64,000 nt of DNA. Origin: Candidatus Epulonipiscium viviparus. Lineage in GTDB: Bacteria; Bacillota; Clostridia; Lachnospirales; Cellulosilyticaceae. The first letter of the stretch is position 1; each line of letters starts with the position of its first letter. The stretch is taken from contig NZ_CP117982.1 of NCBI RefSeq assembly GCF_030708075.1, positions 1,472,528 to 1,536,527 on the forward strand. Reading direction: 5' to 3'. The position numbers and the translations under genes are program-made. Below the pieces are notes generated by a model. The model searched no databases. It had not been told where the DNA came from and was given only the letters and a program-made list of their open reading frames with translations. Below are positions 38,209-47,058 of this stretch, piece after piece.

Positions 38209-39465
38209 TATCTGAAACTACATCGGCGGAAAAAGCTGATGCATCGGAAACTGTATCGGCGGAAAAAACTGTAGCGTCGGCGACATCGAAAACTGTATCG
38301 GCAGAAAAAACTGCGGCACCGGAAACTGTATCGGTAGAAAAAGTTGCGGCACCGGAAACTGTATCGGCGGAAAAAGCTGATGCATCGGAAACTGTATTGG
38401 CAGAAAAAACTGATGCATCGGAAAATGTATCGGCAGAAAAAACTGTAGCGTCGGCGACATCGGAAACTGCATCTGGAGAAAAAGCTGAGGTATCGGAAAC
38501 TGTATCGGCAGGAAAAAGCTGAGACATCGGAAACTGTAACGGCAGAGAAAACTGATGCATCGGAAACTGTATCGGCAGGAAAAGCTGCGGCATCGGAAAC
38601 TGTATCGGCAGAAAAAGCTGCGACATCGGAAACTGTATCGGCAGAGAAAACTGATGCATCGGAAACTGTATCGGCGGAAAAAACTGATGCATCGGAAACT
38701 GTAACGGCAGAAAAAACTGAAGCATCGGAAACTGTATCGGCAGAAAAAACTGTAGCATCGGAAACTGTATCGGCAGAAAAAACTGTTGCATCGGAAACTG
38801 TATCGGCAGGAAAAGCTGCGACATCTGAAACTACATCGGCAGAAAAAACTGATGCATCGGAAACTGTATCGGCAGAAAAAACTGTGCGTCGGCGACATCG
38901 GAAACTGTATCGGCAGAAAAAGCTGTGCATCGGAAACTACATCGGCAGAAAAAGCTGATGCATCGGAAACTGTATCGGCAGAAAAAACTGTGCATCGGAA
39001 ACTGTATCGGTAGAGAAAACTGATGCATCGGAAACTGTATCGGCAGAAAAAACTGTAGCGTCGCGACATCGGAAACTGTATCGGCAGAAAAAGCTGTGAT
39101 ATCATCGGAAACTACATCGGCGGAAAAAGCTGATGCATCGGAAACTGTATCGGCAGAAAAAACTGATGCATCGGAAACTGTATCGGCAGAAAACTGATGC
39201 ATCGGAAACTGTATCGGCAGGAAAAGCTGCGACATCGGAAACTGTATCGGGAGAAAACTGATGCATCGGAAACTGTATCGGCAGAAAAAACTGATGCATC
39301 GGAAACTGTATCGGTAGAGAAAACTGATGCATCGGAAACTGTATCGGCAGAAAAAACTGTAGCGTCGCGACATCGGAAACTGTATCGGCAGAAAAAACTG
39401 ATGCATCGGAAACTGTATCGGGAGAAAAAGCTGTGACATCGGAAACTGTATCGGAGGAGAAAAAT
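37195..39465 (+). repeat. 33-bp tandem repeat array encoding ASETVSAEKTD
   Basis: About 65 units of the type GCATCGGAAACTGTATCGGC + AGAAAAAACTGAT with variants in the A run and last codon. Nine indels (about 38199, 38513, 38884, 38925, 38990, 39063, 39190, 39253, 39366) shift the frame by +2,+1,-1,-1,-1,-1,-2,-2,-1. The sum is divisible by three, so the lipase domain returns to the starting frame. Confidence 0.85.
38205..38522 (+). pseudogene. Out-of-frame middle part of the repeat/lipase protein
   Basis: 105 codons of the same 11-residue repeat read in another frame between indels at about 38199 and 38513. It is not an independent gene and has no ribosome binding site. Confidence 0.6.
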
Positions 39466-40557
39466 GAGGTATTAAAAAATGTATTGAATGTTGCCGAAGA
39501 TGCATTTATAACAGGGGGAAAGTTGGTTACAGAGACTTTCGGTATTGTGAAGAAAAAGGTCGCGGATGCATGGGATGTTGAGTCGGCTAATCCAGAGGAA
39601 GAGGCGTTGCTTGCTGGTGAAGCTGTTGAGGATACAGTTACTTCGGCAGAGTTAGAACAAATAAGAGCAGATATATTATTACTGGCTGAGGTTGCTATAG
39701 AAAAGAATGAGTTATTGTTGGAGGAAGGGCAAGCGGGGAAAGCTGTGTTGGTAGAGGACAACACGTTGGCGGCGTTGTCGGATATGGAAGTGGCGGCGAT
39801 TAATGCCAGAATGGGTTATGCTTCTGTGGAAGAGCTGGCTGATTGGAGAGTAGTGGATTATTTTACTGAAAGAACTGATGATACAGAAGATGCCAAGTTT
39901 GGTGGATTTACATATGCTGTTTTTGAGCTGGCAGATAACATCGTGATTGCGTTTAGGGGGTCTGTGGGAAGTGCGATAAATACGCCGTTGGGAAAAGGCG
40001 ATTGGTATAACAATATGGTGACTTATCCGTATGGTATAGATCCTGGAGGAATTTGGGCCGAGAATGCGATAAAAGAACTTTATAGAACATTGGATTGGGA
40101 AGGAAAAAATGTTTACGTCACAGGACATTCGAGAGGCGGAATGTTGGCGCAACGAGCGGCAGCTGCGATGGTTGAGTTTCCCGAATTTGAGTCGCAGTTG
40201 GTATCGATAAACTATTTTAATGGAATGGGAATAATTTTTAATTATGCGGAATTTCCTGTGTTGGAGACGAGTATACACAACAATGAAGTAAAAGACGATT
40301 TGGCATCGATAGCAGAAAAGGTTAATCGTCATGTTATGTTTAGAATGAAAGATGGAGAAATCGAAAACGATATGACATCAAAGTTAGGATCACATGTGAA
40401 AGAAGCAAATTTTATACCGTATAAGTCGTTGGATAGCGAAAATTTTGCATATGAAGATTTGACGGTAGAAGATATGGCGCTGATGCCGTCGAGTATATAT
40501 AAGATTCACTTTATGAAAAATTATATTGCAGATTTGAGAATGCCATATCGAAAGTAA
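39433..40557 (+). CDS. Secreted repeat protein, C-terminal part: class 3 lipase-like alpha/beta-hydrolase domain
   Basis: 374 codons in the same frame as the gene start at 36085. After the last repeats and a helical linker (SAELEQIRADILLLAEVAIE) comes a lipase class 3 type domain: strand IVIAFRGSVGS (oxyanion strand), then the nucleophile elbow VTGHSRGGMLAQRAA with the serine near residue 233, and a histidine-rich end. Class 3 lipases cleave acylglycerols; some relatives are phospholipases or cutinase-like esterases. The whole protein, about 1,490 residues, would present the enzyme on a long stalk away from the cell. A catalytic aspartate and histidine are likely downstream (for example NNEVKDDL and SKLGSHVKEA) but cannot be fixed by eye. 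Confidence 0.75.
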   Translation: MTSETVSEEKNEVLKNVLNVAEDAFITGGKLVTETFGIVKKKVADAWDVESANPEEEALLAGEAVEDTVTSAELEQIRADILLLAEVAIEKNELLLEEGQAGKAVLVEDNTLAALSDMEVAAINARMGYASVEELADWRVVDYFTERTDDTEDAKFGGFTYAVFELADNIVIAFRGSVGSAINTPLGKGDWYNNMVTYPYGIDPGGIWAENAIKELYRTLDWEGKNVYVTGHSRGGMLAQRAAAAMVEFPEFESQLVSINYFNGMGIIFNYAEFPVLETSIHNNEVKDDLASIAEKVNRHVMFRMKDGEIENDMTSKLGSHVKEANFIPYKSLDSENFAYEDLTVEDMALMPSSIYKIHFMKNYIADLRMPYRK

Positions 40558-40560
40558 AGA

Positions 40561-40680
40561 TGACGTATCGATAAATTATTTTAGAATAATATTTAATTAT
40601 GCGGAATTTTCTGTGTTGGAGACGAGTAGACACAACAATGAAGTGAAAGACGATTTGGCATGGAATAATTTGATGCTTGA
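40561..40680 (+). pseudogene. Scrap of duplicated lipase-domain sequence
   Basis: About 100 bp just after the stop (TATCGATAAATTATTTTAGA..., AATTATGCGGAATTTTCTG, AACAATGAAGTGAAAGACGA) repeat the gene's own segment at about 40203-40310 with several changes and one deletion. It is a non-coding remnant of a partial tandem duplication. Confidence 0.65.
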
Positions 40681-40757
40681 TTATTTTAGGTGTAGGGCGT
40701 ATAATCGGAAATATATACGATAATTTTGGTGTAGACAATAGAAATGGAGAGTATACG

Positions 40758-41600
40758 ATGAAAAATAAAACTTGGTTAACAAAAACACTAGGGCTTGCGA
40801 TTGTAATGATACCAGCGAATTTTATGTATGCTTCAGCAAATGTTGCACCCATTGTTACCGAAAAGGCGGCTATTGCAATAGAGATTGCAGATGTAGGGAC
40901 ATATACAGCATACGAATATGATGCTAGCGGAAATACAACAAAAGAACTGCAATATATGAATGGAGAAATGAGTGGTTATACTGCGTTTGAATATGATGTA
41001 GATAATAACTTGATAGAAGATAGCTTGTATATTGGCGAGAAGTTGATATACAGAAATGAATATGAGTATAAAAATGGAAACTTGGTTATGGAGAAATTTT
41101 ATACTGATGGAGAGAATATAGATTTGCGAACCAACTATACCTACGATGCTAATGGAAATATAGCGACGTCTAGCACGTACAACGGCGAAGGTAAGTTGGA
41201 GTTGCATACTATTTTTAACTGCGATGCGACGGGGAATGTGATAAAAGAAAATGTTTTTAATGCGCAATCAACTACAAACGCTGTATATGAATATGATGGT
41301 AGAGGCAATTTGATAAAAGAAAACGTGAGCTCTACTTTTGGAGATATAGTGTATAATGATTTGTCAACGAACATCTATGAGTATGATGAAAATGATAGAT
41401 TGCTGAAAAAAAGTTTGTATACGGAAAATCAGTTATCGGCATACAATACCTATGAATATGATGAGGGCAATAACTTGATAAAAGAAAATCACTATGTGTC
41501 TACAGATTTATTTATGGGATATAGCAAGTATGAATATGATTCAGATGGAAGGTTAGTAAAAACCACGTTACACGACAGCGATGGGACTATTATAGAATAA
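40758..41600 (+). CDS. Secreted YD-repeat protein (copy 1)
   Basis: 280 residues. Signal peptide (TKTLGLAIVMIPANFMYASA), then about ten short YD-type repeats such as YEYDASGNTTKELQYMNGE and YTYDANGNIATSSTYNGEG. YD (RHS-like) repeats make long beta-structures that bind carbohydrate or wrap toxins; here they are short and stand alone, with no RHS core or toxin domain. GGAG is 8 nt before the ATG at 40758, which is preferred over an upstream start. It is the most diverged of three tandem copies, and no terminator is apparent between them. Confidence 0.7.
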   Translation: MKNKTWLTKTLGLAIVMIPANFMYASANVAPIVTEKAAIAIEIADVGTYTAYEYDASGNTTKELQYMNGEMSGYTAFEYDVDNNLIEDSLYIGEKLIYRNEYEYKNGNLVMEKFYTDGENIDLRTNYTYDANGNIATSSTYNGEGKLELHTIFNCDATGNVIKENVFNAQSTTNAVYEYDGRGNLIKENVSSTFGDIVYNDLSTNIYEYDENDRLLKKSLYTENQLSAYNTYEYDEGNNLIKENHYVSTDLFMGYSKYEYDSDGRLVKTTLHDSDGTIIE

Positions 41601-41628
41601 GTAAATTTGAAAAATGGAGGGTATAGTT

Positions 41629-42489
41629 ATGAAACCTTGGTTAGCAAAAATACTAGGATTAACGATTATGATATTGCCAGCTAATTATGCTTTAGCAACT
41701 GTGGAGCCCGAAACTGCTACCATTGCGGAGGTAGCAGAATCTGTTGTCGTGGAGACTGCAGATACAGGAACTTATACCCAATATGAGTATGATAGTAATG
41801 GAAACGTGATAAAAAATTTACAATATAAAAATGGTGACGTGAGCGGTTATACTGATTTTGAATATGGTTTAGAGAATAACCTGATAAGTATAAGCTCGTA
41901 TTTGGATGGTCAGTTGGTATATAAAGAAGAGTATGAATATCAGGATGGGAAGTTTGTTGAAGCAAAATATTATGACAATGGACAAGACCTGAGTATGATT
42001 CTAGACTACACTTATACTGATAATAACAATATAGAAACGGTCAGCACATATGATGGGACAGGCAATCTGGAGAGTTATACGGTATATGAGTATAATGAAA
42101 TCGGAACGGTATCAAAGCATAGCGTGTATGACAATGAAGATAAGTTACAGAGTTATGTTGCATATAAATATGACACCAAAGGAAATTTGATAGAAGAAAA
42201 CACGAGTACAATTGTTGATGGTGTTGCATATGAAAATATGGCATCGAAGATCTATGCATACGATGAAAATGATAATAGAATTAGAAGAGATGTGTATGTA
42301 AAAGACAATAACAACAATAACTTGGTAGTCTATAACACCTATGAATATGATGCGGCAAATAATTTGATACAAGAAAGCATGTATACATCAACAGGTGTAG
42401 TAACGTGGTATATGATATATGAATATGATACAGATGGAAGGTTAGTAAAAACCATGTTGCACGACGGCGATGGGACTATTATAGAATAA
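41629..42489 (+). CDS. Secreted YD-repeat protein (copy 2)
   Basis: 286 residues, same architecture as its neighbours: signal peptide (LGLTIMILPANYALA), then repeats such as YEYDSNGNVIKNLQYKNGD and YEYNEIGTVSKHSVYDNED. Its first 34 codons and its ribosome-binding region (AAATGGAGGG) are nearly identical to those of copy 3. The start is the ATG at 41629, since the one at 41614 overlaps the ribosome binding site. It lies 28 nt after copy 1. It has an insertion of asparagines (NNNNN) in one repeat that copy 3 lacks. Confidence 0.7.
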   Translation: MKPWLAKILGLTIMILPANYALATVEPETATIAEVAESVVVETADTGTYTQYEYDSNGNVIKNLQYKNGDVSGYTDFEYGLENNLISISSYLDGQLVYKEEYEYQDGKFVEAKYYDNGQDLSMILDYTYTDNNNIETVSTYDGTGNLESYTVYEYNEIGTVSKHSVYDNEDKLQSYVAYKYDTKGNLIEENTSTIVDGVAYENMASKIYAYDENDNRIRRDVYVKDNNNNNLVVYNTYEYDAANNLIQESMYTSTGVVTWYMIYEYDTDGRLVKTMLHDGDGTIIE

Positions 42490-42517
42490 GTAAATTTGAA
42501 AAATGGAGGGGATAATT

Positions 42518-43372
42518 ATGAAACCTTGGTTAGCAAAAATACTAGGATTAACGATTATGATATTGCCAGCTAATTATGCTTTAGCAACTGTGGGGCCTGA
42601 AACTGCTACCATTGCGGAGGTAGCAGAGTCTGTTGTCATTGAGATTGCAGATACCGGAAGTTATGCCAAATATGAATATGATAGTAATGGAAACATGATA
42701 AAAATTTTACAGTATAAAAATGGTGACGTGAGCAGTTATATTGATTTTGAATATGATTTACAGAATAACTTGATAAGGAAAAGCTCGTATTTGGATGAGC
42801 AGTTGGTAGCTAAAGAAGAGTATGAATATCAGGATGGAAAGTTGCTTGCAGTAAAATATTATGGCAATGGACAAGACCTGAGTATAACTCAGAGCTACAC
42901 TTATACTGCTAATGACAATATAGCAACGTTTAGCACACATGATGGAGCAGGCAATTTGGATAATTATACGGTATATGAGTATAATGAAATCGGAACGGTA
43001 TCAAAGCATAGCGTGTATGACAATGAAGGTAAGTTGCAGAGTTATGTCTTATATAAATATGATGCCAAAGGAAATTTGATAGAAGAAAACACGAGTACAA
43101 TTGTTGATGGTGTTGTATATGAAAATGTGGCATCGACGATCTATTCATACGATGAAAATGATAATAAGATTAGAAAAGATGTGTATGTAAAAGGCAATAA
43201 CTTGATAGTCTATAACACCTATGAATATGATGCGGCAAATAATTTGATACAAGAAAGCATGTATACGTCAGCAGGTGTAGTAACGTGGTATATTATATAT
43301 GAGTATGATGCAGATGGCGTATTGCAAAAAAGCACCACCTACAATGGTGACGGGTCTGTGATAGAAGTATAA
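42518..43372 (+). CDS. Secreted YD-repeat protein (copy 3)
   Basis: 284 residues and over 80 percent identical to copy 2 by eye, starting 889 bp later, so a recent tandem duplication. The last repeat differs (VLQKSTTYNGDGSVIE instead of RLVKTMLHDGDGTIIE), which suggests recombination with another family member at the 3' end. The ATG at 42518 follows GGAGG. Function unknown; likely a surface or secreted carbohydrate-contacting protein. Confidence 0.7.
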   Translation: MKPWLAKILGLTIMILPANYALATVGPETATIAEVAESVVIEIADTGSYAKYEYDSNGNMIKILQYKNGDVSSYIDFEYDLQNNLIRKSSYLDEQLVAKEEYEYQDGKLLAVKYYGNGQDLSITQSYTYTANDNIATFSTHDGAGNLDNYTVYEYNEIGTVSKHSVYDNEGKLQSYVLYKYDAKGNLIEENTSTIVDGVVYENVASTIYSYDENDNKIRKDVYVKGNNLIVYNTYEYDAANNLIQESMYTSAGVVTWYIIYEYDADGVLQKSTTYNGDGSVIEV

Positions 43373-43399
43373 TGTAAGTTTGGCGTAGATAAACCAAAA

Positions 43400-43625
43400 G
43401 AGCTGGCGATTATGATATTGCCAGCTAATTCTGCTATCTCAATTAACGAAATGTTAGAGAATTATGTCAATTATAAATATAAAAATGGAAATGAATATTG
43501 ATTTAAAACAATTATTTAGAGAAGCATTATTTCGATTAAGTGAATAGACTAGCGCAAGAGTTTGTAATATATCGTAGTGAATATGAATATGATAGCTGAG
43601 GAAATGACTATATAGAATTGAGGGA
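43400..43625 (+). pseudogene. Decayed fourth YD-repeat gene
   Basis: Fragments of the same family without an open frame: GCGATTATGATATTGCCAGC (signal region) near 43408, TATAAATATAAAAATGGAAA near 43470 and a repeat broken by a stop (GAATATGAATATGATAGCTG) near 43580. The fragments are in the same order as in the intact copies. Confidence 0.55.
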
Positions 43626-43631
43626 ATGCTG

Positions 43632-43943
43632 ATGTTAATAACGAATACAAATTTTATTGACGATAAAAAATTGGAAGTGTTGGGGCTGGTGACAGGATCG
43701 ACAGTACAATCAAAACATATGGGACGTGATATCGCTGCAGGTTTTAAGACTATGGTAGGAGGTGAACTCAGAGGCTACACAGAAATGCTAGAAGATGCGA
43801 GAAAAGAGGCTATAAGTCGTATGGTAGCGGCGGCGACAGCGTTAGAGGCCGATGCGATCGTTGCGGTAATGTTTAGTAGTAGTACGGTGGCGCAAGGTGC
43901 GGCAGAAATATTAGCATATGGAACGGCAGTAAAATTTAAATAA
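43632..43943 (+). CDS. UPF0145 (YbjQ family) protein, copy 1
   Basis: 103-residue single-domain protein of the YbjQ family, which forms pentamers with unknown function and is often listed as heavy-metal-binding-like. The family blocks are clear: LEVLGLVTGSTVQSKHMGRD, GGELRGYTEMLEDARKEA and AEILAYGTAVKF. It lacks any export signal. The ATG at 43632 is chosen because GAGGG lies 7 nt before it. Confidence 0.85.
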   Translation: MLITNTNFIDDKKLEVLGLVTGSTVQSKHMGRDIAAGFKTMVGGELRGYTEMLEDARKEAISRMVAAATALEADAIVAVMFSSSTVAQGAAEILAYGTAVKFK

Positions 43944-44100
43944 TCGACAGTGTAATCAAAAAATACGGGACATGATGGCGCAAGATGCTGTAAAAATATT
44001 AGCATACGGGACAGCGATATCTAAAAATGTTGTCCAAATTTTGGTAAACAGAATGTTACCAGAGGCTGGTGCATATAATTTAGATAAGATAGCAATGTAA
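43944..44100 (+). pseudogene. Decayed UPF0145 fragment
   Basis: ATCGACAGTGTAATCAAAAA and GCGCAAGATGCTGTAAAAAT then ATTAGCATACGGGACAGCGA resemble the start and end of the neighbouring UPF0145 genes, with the middle deleted and stops present. Confidence 0.5.
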
Positions 44101-44126
44101 TATTTAGTTATTGTGGAGGAATTTTT

Positions 44127-44441
44127 ATGCTAATAACAAGTACAAATTATATAGATGGGAAGAAATTAGAAATACTCGGTCTAGTAACAGGATCGACAGT
44201 ACAGTCAAAACATATGGGGCGCGATATTGCCGCAGGGCTAAAGAATATGATAGGTGGAGAACTCAGAGGCTATACAGAAATGCTAGAAGATGCGCGAAAA
44301 GAAGCCACAAGTCGTATGGTAGCGGCGGCAACAGCGTTGGAGGCCGATGCGATCGTCGCGGTACTATTTAGTAGTAGTACGGTGGCGCAAGGAGCTGCAG
44401 AAATATTGGCATATGGGACGGCAGTGAAGTTTAAAAATTAG
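44127..44441 (+). CDS. UPF0145 (YbjQ family) protein, copy 2
   Basis: 104 residues, about 85 percent identical to copy 1. Same order of family blocks (LEILGLVTGSTVQSKHMGRD; GAAEILAYGTAVKF). GTGGAGGAA precedes the ATG. Located 26 bp after the decayed fragment; three genes and the fragment are all in the same direction, so one transcript is likely. Confidence 0.85.
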   Translation: MLITSTNYIDGKKLEILGLVTGSTVQSKHMGRDIAAGLKNMIGGELRGYTEMLEDARKEATSRMVAAATALEADAIVAVLFSSSTVAQGAAEILAYGTAVKFKN

Positions 44442-44460
44442 TATAGTGTAGGGGGAATTT

Positions 44461-44781
44461 ATGCTATTAACAAGTACAGATTTTATTGATGATAAGGAAT
44501 TGGAAATACTCGGTTTAGTAACGGGATCGACAGTGCAAGCAAAACATGTTGGACAGGATATTGCCGCAGGATTTAAGAACATGGTGGGGGGCGAGCTCAA
44601 AAGTTATACAGAAATGATAGAAGATGCGCGCAAGAAAGCTGTCGATCGAATGATTTATAATGCAAAAGTTAAGAATGCCGATGCTGTAGTCAATGTTCGT
44701 TTTAACAGCAGTACAATAGTACAGGGTGCCGCAGAGATATTGGTTTGTGGTACAGCAGTAAAATTTAAAGAAATAGAATAA
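44461..44781 (+). CDS. UPF0145 (YbjQ family) protein, copy 3
   Basis: 106 residues, the most divergent copy: core segments VTGSTVQAKHVGQDIAAGFK and GAAEILVCGTAVKF are kept, while the central helix (ARKKAVDRMIYNAKVKNADA) has changed. GGGGGAA is 5 nt before the ATG. It begins 19 nt after copy 2. A terminator follows. Confidence 0.82.
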   Translation: MLLTSTDFIDDKELEILGLVTGSTVQAKHVGQDIAAGFKNMVGGELKSYTEMIEDARKKAVDRMIYNAKVKNADAVVNVRFNSSTIVQGAAEILVCGTAVKFKEIE

Positions 44782-44793
44782 ATATAATATGCG

Positions 44794-44826
44794 CGACTGG
44801 CAATAGATGCTGGTCGTTTTTTTTTG
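44794..44826 (+). terminator. Intrinsic terminator after the UPF0145 genes
   Basis: CGACTGGCA / TGCTGGTCG (44794-44816, imperfect 9-bp stem, loop ATAGA) followed by T9. Confidence 0.75.
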
Positions 44827-44908
44827 GTTACAGCCGGAGAATATGTAGTATTATAATATAAAAGCAACAGCACAATCTGGCACTGTCGCTTTTGAATATA
44901 AAAAGGTA

Positions 44909-46885
44909 TTATTTAGTGTTGAAGTGAGCTGTCAAATTATTGATCGCAGTAATGACCTCAAGTTGCGTTGATGCTAGATCGGCTTGGGTAAATGGAGCAA
45001 TTGGTGACTGCAGCGCCGCATTACTGATTCTGGGATATATGGCTCCGGCTGTTTGCATAGCATTGAAACTAGCAGTTAAATCATTTATTGTAGCGATAGT
45101 TTCGAGTAGTTCGGCATTTTCTTTGGCTAACTGTTTTGCGAGGTCGGCTTGAGTGAATGGCGTGATCGGCCAGGTAATTGGGTCGATCGATCCGTCTGCA
45201 AACTTGGCAACAGCGATATTGCGGAGCTCAGCATCCCAATCGTTACCAATAATTTTCCAATTATTATCAGTTTTAGGAGATATGGTGGTTGCAGCTGCGA
45301 TATGCTCTTTAAGAAGTGTGCGTAGGCTGGTCTCAGAGTCGTGGATGTTGTGACCAGAAATAATTCCAGAGCCTGTTGGGCCTATGCCACTGTAGCGATA
45401 GTCGTTGATAGCAAGAGTGAGGACTTGATCATCTGCTAGTGGCTGACCATTAAACATTAGATCCACGATGCGGTTTCCCGCAGGTTGGCTGATATCGATT
45501 TTGTAATCAACGCCCTGAAACATGTCGTAATTATAAGTTTTAACGTTTGGAGCGAAGCCGATGGTGAGGTCTCCGTCTTGGTATGTGTCATAGAAGCTGG
45601 CACTCGATTCCATATAATTTTTGAGCTCCTGACCGGTTACTTCTACTTTTACTAGTGTGTTAGGATATTTGTAGATTCCAAAAATGTCGCCATAGTTGAT
45701 CTCTCCAGCAAGGAGGTTGGATGAGCTGCTAAACAATGCGGCTGCCGATACGTCTGCTCCTGTTGCGGCTAATTGTACATCATTGATCAGATCCACTACT
45801 GCGGTATCTTGTAGGTATCCTTCGGTTAGTCCGGCAATTTCGTTTGCAGGTTGAAAATCTGTTGCAACAATTCCAATTGTATCGCTCAAAAACTGCTTTG
45901 CCTCAATATCTGCATAGGCTATCACGGCTTCTGCAGCGGGGTCGGATGCAAAATTTGCCAATTGGTGAATAGTAGCGGTTTTGTCGAAGACTTCCCATTG
46001 ACCATCTGTCTGAGCCATTGTAATATCAAATTGTACGGCTTCACGATGTCCAGATGGCGCAGCAATTAGAACTCCGTTGATAGTTTCGTTGATGGTTTCG
46101 TGGTTGTGTCCTAATAGTAATATGTCGATATCAGGACAGGTTTGTGCGATAAGACGGGCGTTGGTCGAATCGTCTAGGGCATCTCGATCATCGAGTCCTG
46201 CATGTACAGACATAACAATGAGATCTGCATTTTCTTTGGTTTCGAGGATTTCAACATACTTGGCAGCTTCTAATGCTAGATGATTAAAATCTAAATCTAA
46301 AATACCCTCTTTGTTAGAATCGTATAAAGGTACCGATGGAATTGTCAGACCGATAATGCCGACTTTTATTCCATCTATATTTTTGATTATATATGGCTCG
46401 AAGTAGTTTTCGTTACTTGCCTTATCATAGATGTTGGCAGAGATAAATGGAAATGCAGCATCGGATGCTAGCTTGTGAATATATGGAATACCAAAATTAA
46501 ATTCATGATTTCCCAAAGTCATGACGTCGTAGTTTATGTAATTCATGATTTCAATAACAGGGTGAAGTTTGTCCATGTATCCGTTAAAAAGTTCATCACT
46601 TAAAATAGTACCTTGAATAGTATCACCATTGTCGATAACTAGCGTATTTTCGTGTTGTGCTCTGGTTTGAGAAACGAGTGTGGCAACGCGTGAGAAGCCA
46701 GCATCTGCTGTATCAATGTGGTCTTCATATTTCCAGCCGGTTAAATGACCATGCATATCGCTTGTGCCGATGATGGTAATCTCAACTTGTGGGGTCAAAG
46801 ATGTGGGTTCAGCTGCAGGTGTTGTGATAAGCATAAGGCCGGCGAGGGTGAAGCAATTGAGTATTTTATTAACATGTTTTTTCAT
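44909..46885 (-). CDS. Secreted 5'-nucleotidase / 2',3'-cyclic phosphodiesterase-type metallophosphatase
   Basis: UshA/CpdB-like exported enzyme, 658 residues, that would release phosphate and nucleosides from extracellular nucleotides. The ATG at 46885 follows GGAGG; the upstream in-frame ATG at 46951 is unlikely. Signal peptide (LNCFTLAGLMLITTPAA). Metal-binding motifs in order: GTSDMHGHL, DNGDTI, LGNHEFNFG, SVHAGLDD, LLLGHNHETI. The C-terminal nucleotide-binding domain has the substrate stacking region AINDYRYSGIG. After it, a short helical tail carries two copies of PFTQADLA (near residues 590 and 640), a repeat not found in UshA and possibly a surface-binding element. It stands alone. 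Confidence 0.88.
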   Translation of the reverse strand: MKKHVNKILNCFTLAGLMLITTPAAEPTSLTPQVEITIIGTSDMHGHLTGWKYEDHIDTADAGFSRVATLVSQTRAQHENTLVIDNGDTIQGTILSDELFNGYMDKLHPVIEIMNYINYDVMTLGNHEFNFGIPYIHKLASDAAFPFISANIYDKASNENYFEPYIIKNIDGIKVGIIGLTIPSVPLYDSNKEGILDLDFNHLALEAAKYVEILETKENADLIVMSVHAGLDDRDALDDSTNARLIAQTCPDIDILLLGHNHETINETINGVLIAAPSGHREAVQFDITMAQTDGQWEVFDKTATIHQLANFASDPAAEAVIAYADIEAKQFLSDTIGIVATDFQPANEIAGLTEGYLQDTAVVDLINDVQLAATGADVSAAALFSSSSNLLAGEINYGDIFGIYKYPNTLVKVEVTGQELKNYMESSASFYDTYQDGDLTIGFAPNVKTYNYDMFQGVDYKIDISQPAGNRIVDLMFNGQPLADDQVLTLAINDYRYSGIGPTGSGIISGHNIHDSETSLRTLLKEHIAAATTISPKTDNNWKIIGNDWDAELRNIAVAKFADGSIDPITWPITPFTQADLAKQLAKENAELLETIATINDLTASFNAMQTAGAIYPRISNAALQSPIAPFTQADLASTQLEVITAINNLTAHFNTK

Positions 46886-47058
46886 GAAAACCTCCAAATT
46901 AATTTGTAGTGAATACAGGTTAAGTGTATCATATAGAAATATATTTGTCACTGATTTTTTCGAACGGGTTATTAAATAAATATTTGTTATTTGGATGTTT
47001 AAGTTTTCCTTTTTATGGGTATACTCTGGATAAAATGTTGAAAATAAGGGAAGTATGT

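Noticed and set aside
37322-39764. Several long minus-strand frames opposite the 33-bp repeats
   Set aside because: Repeat-driven open frames in antisense; the plus strand has the signal peptide, TSP3 and lipase domains.
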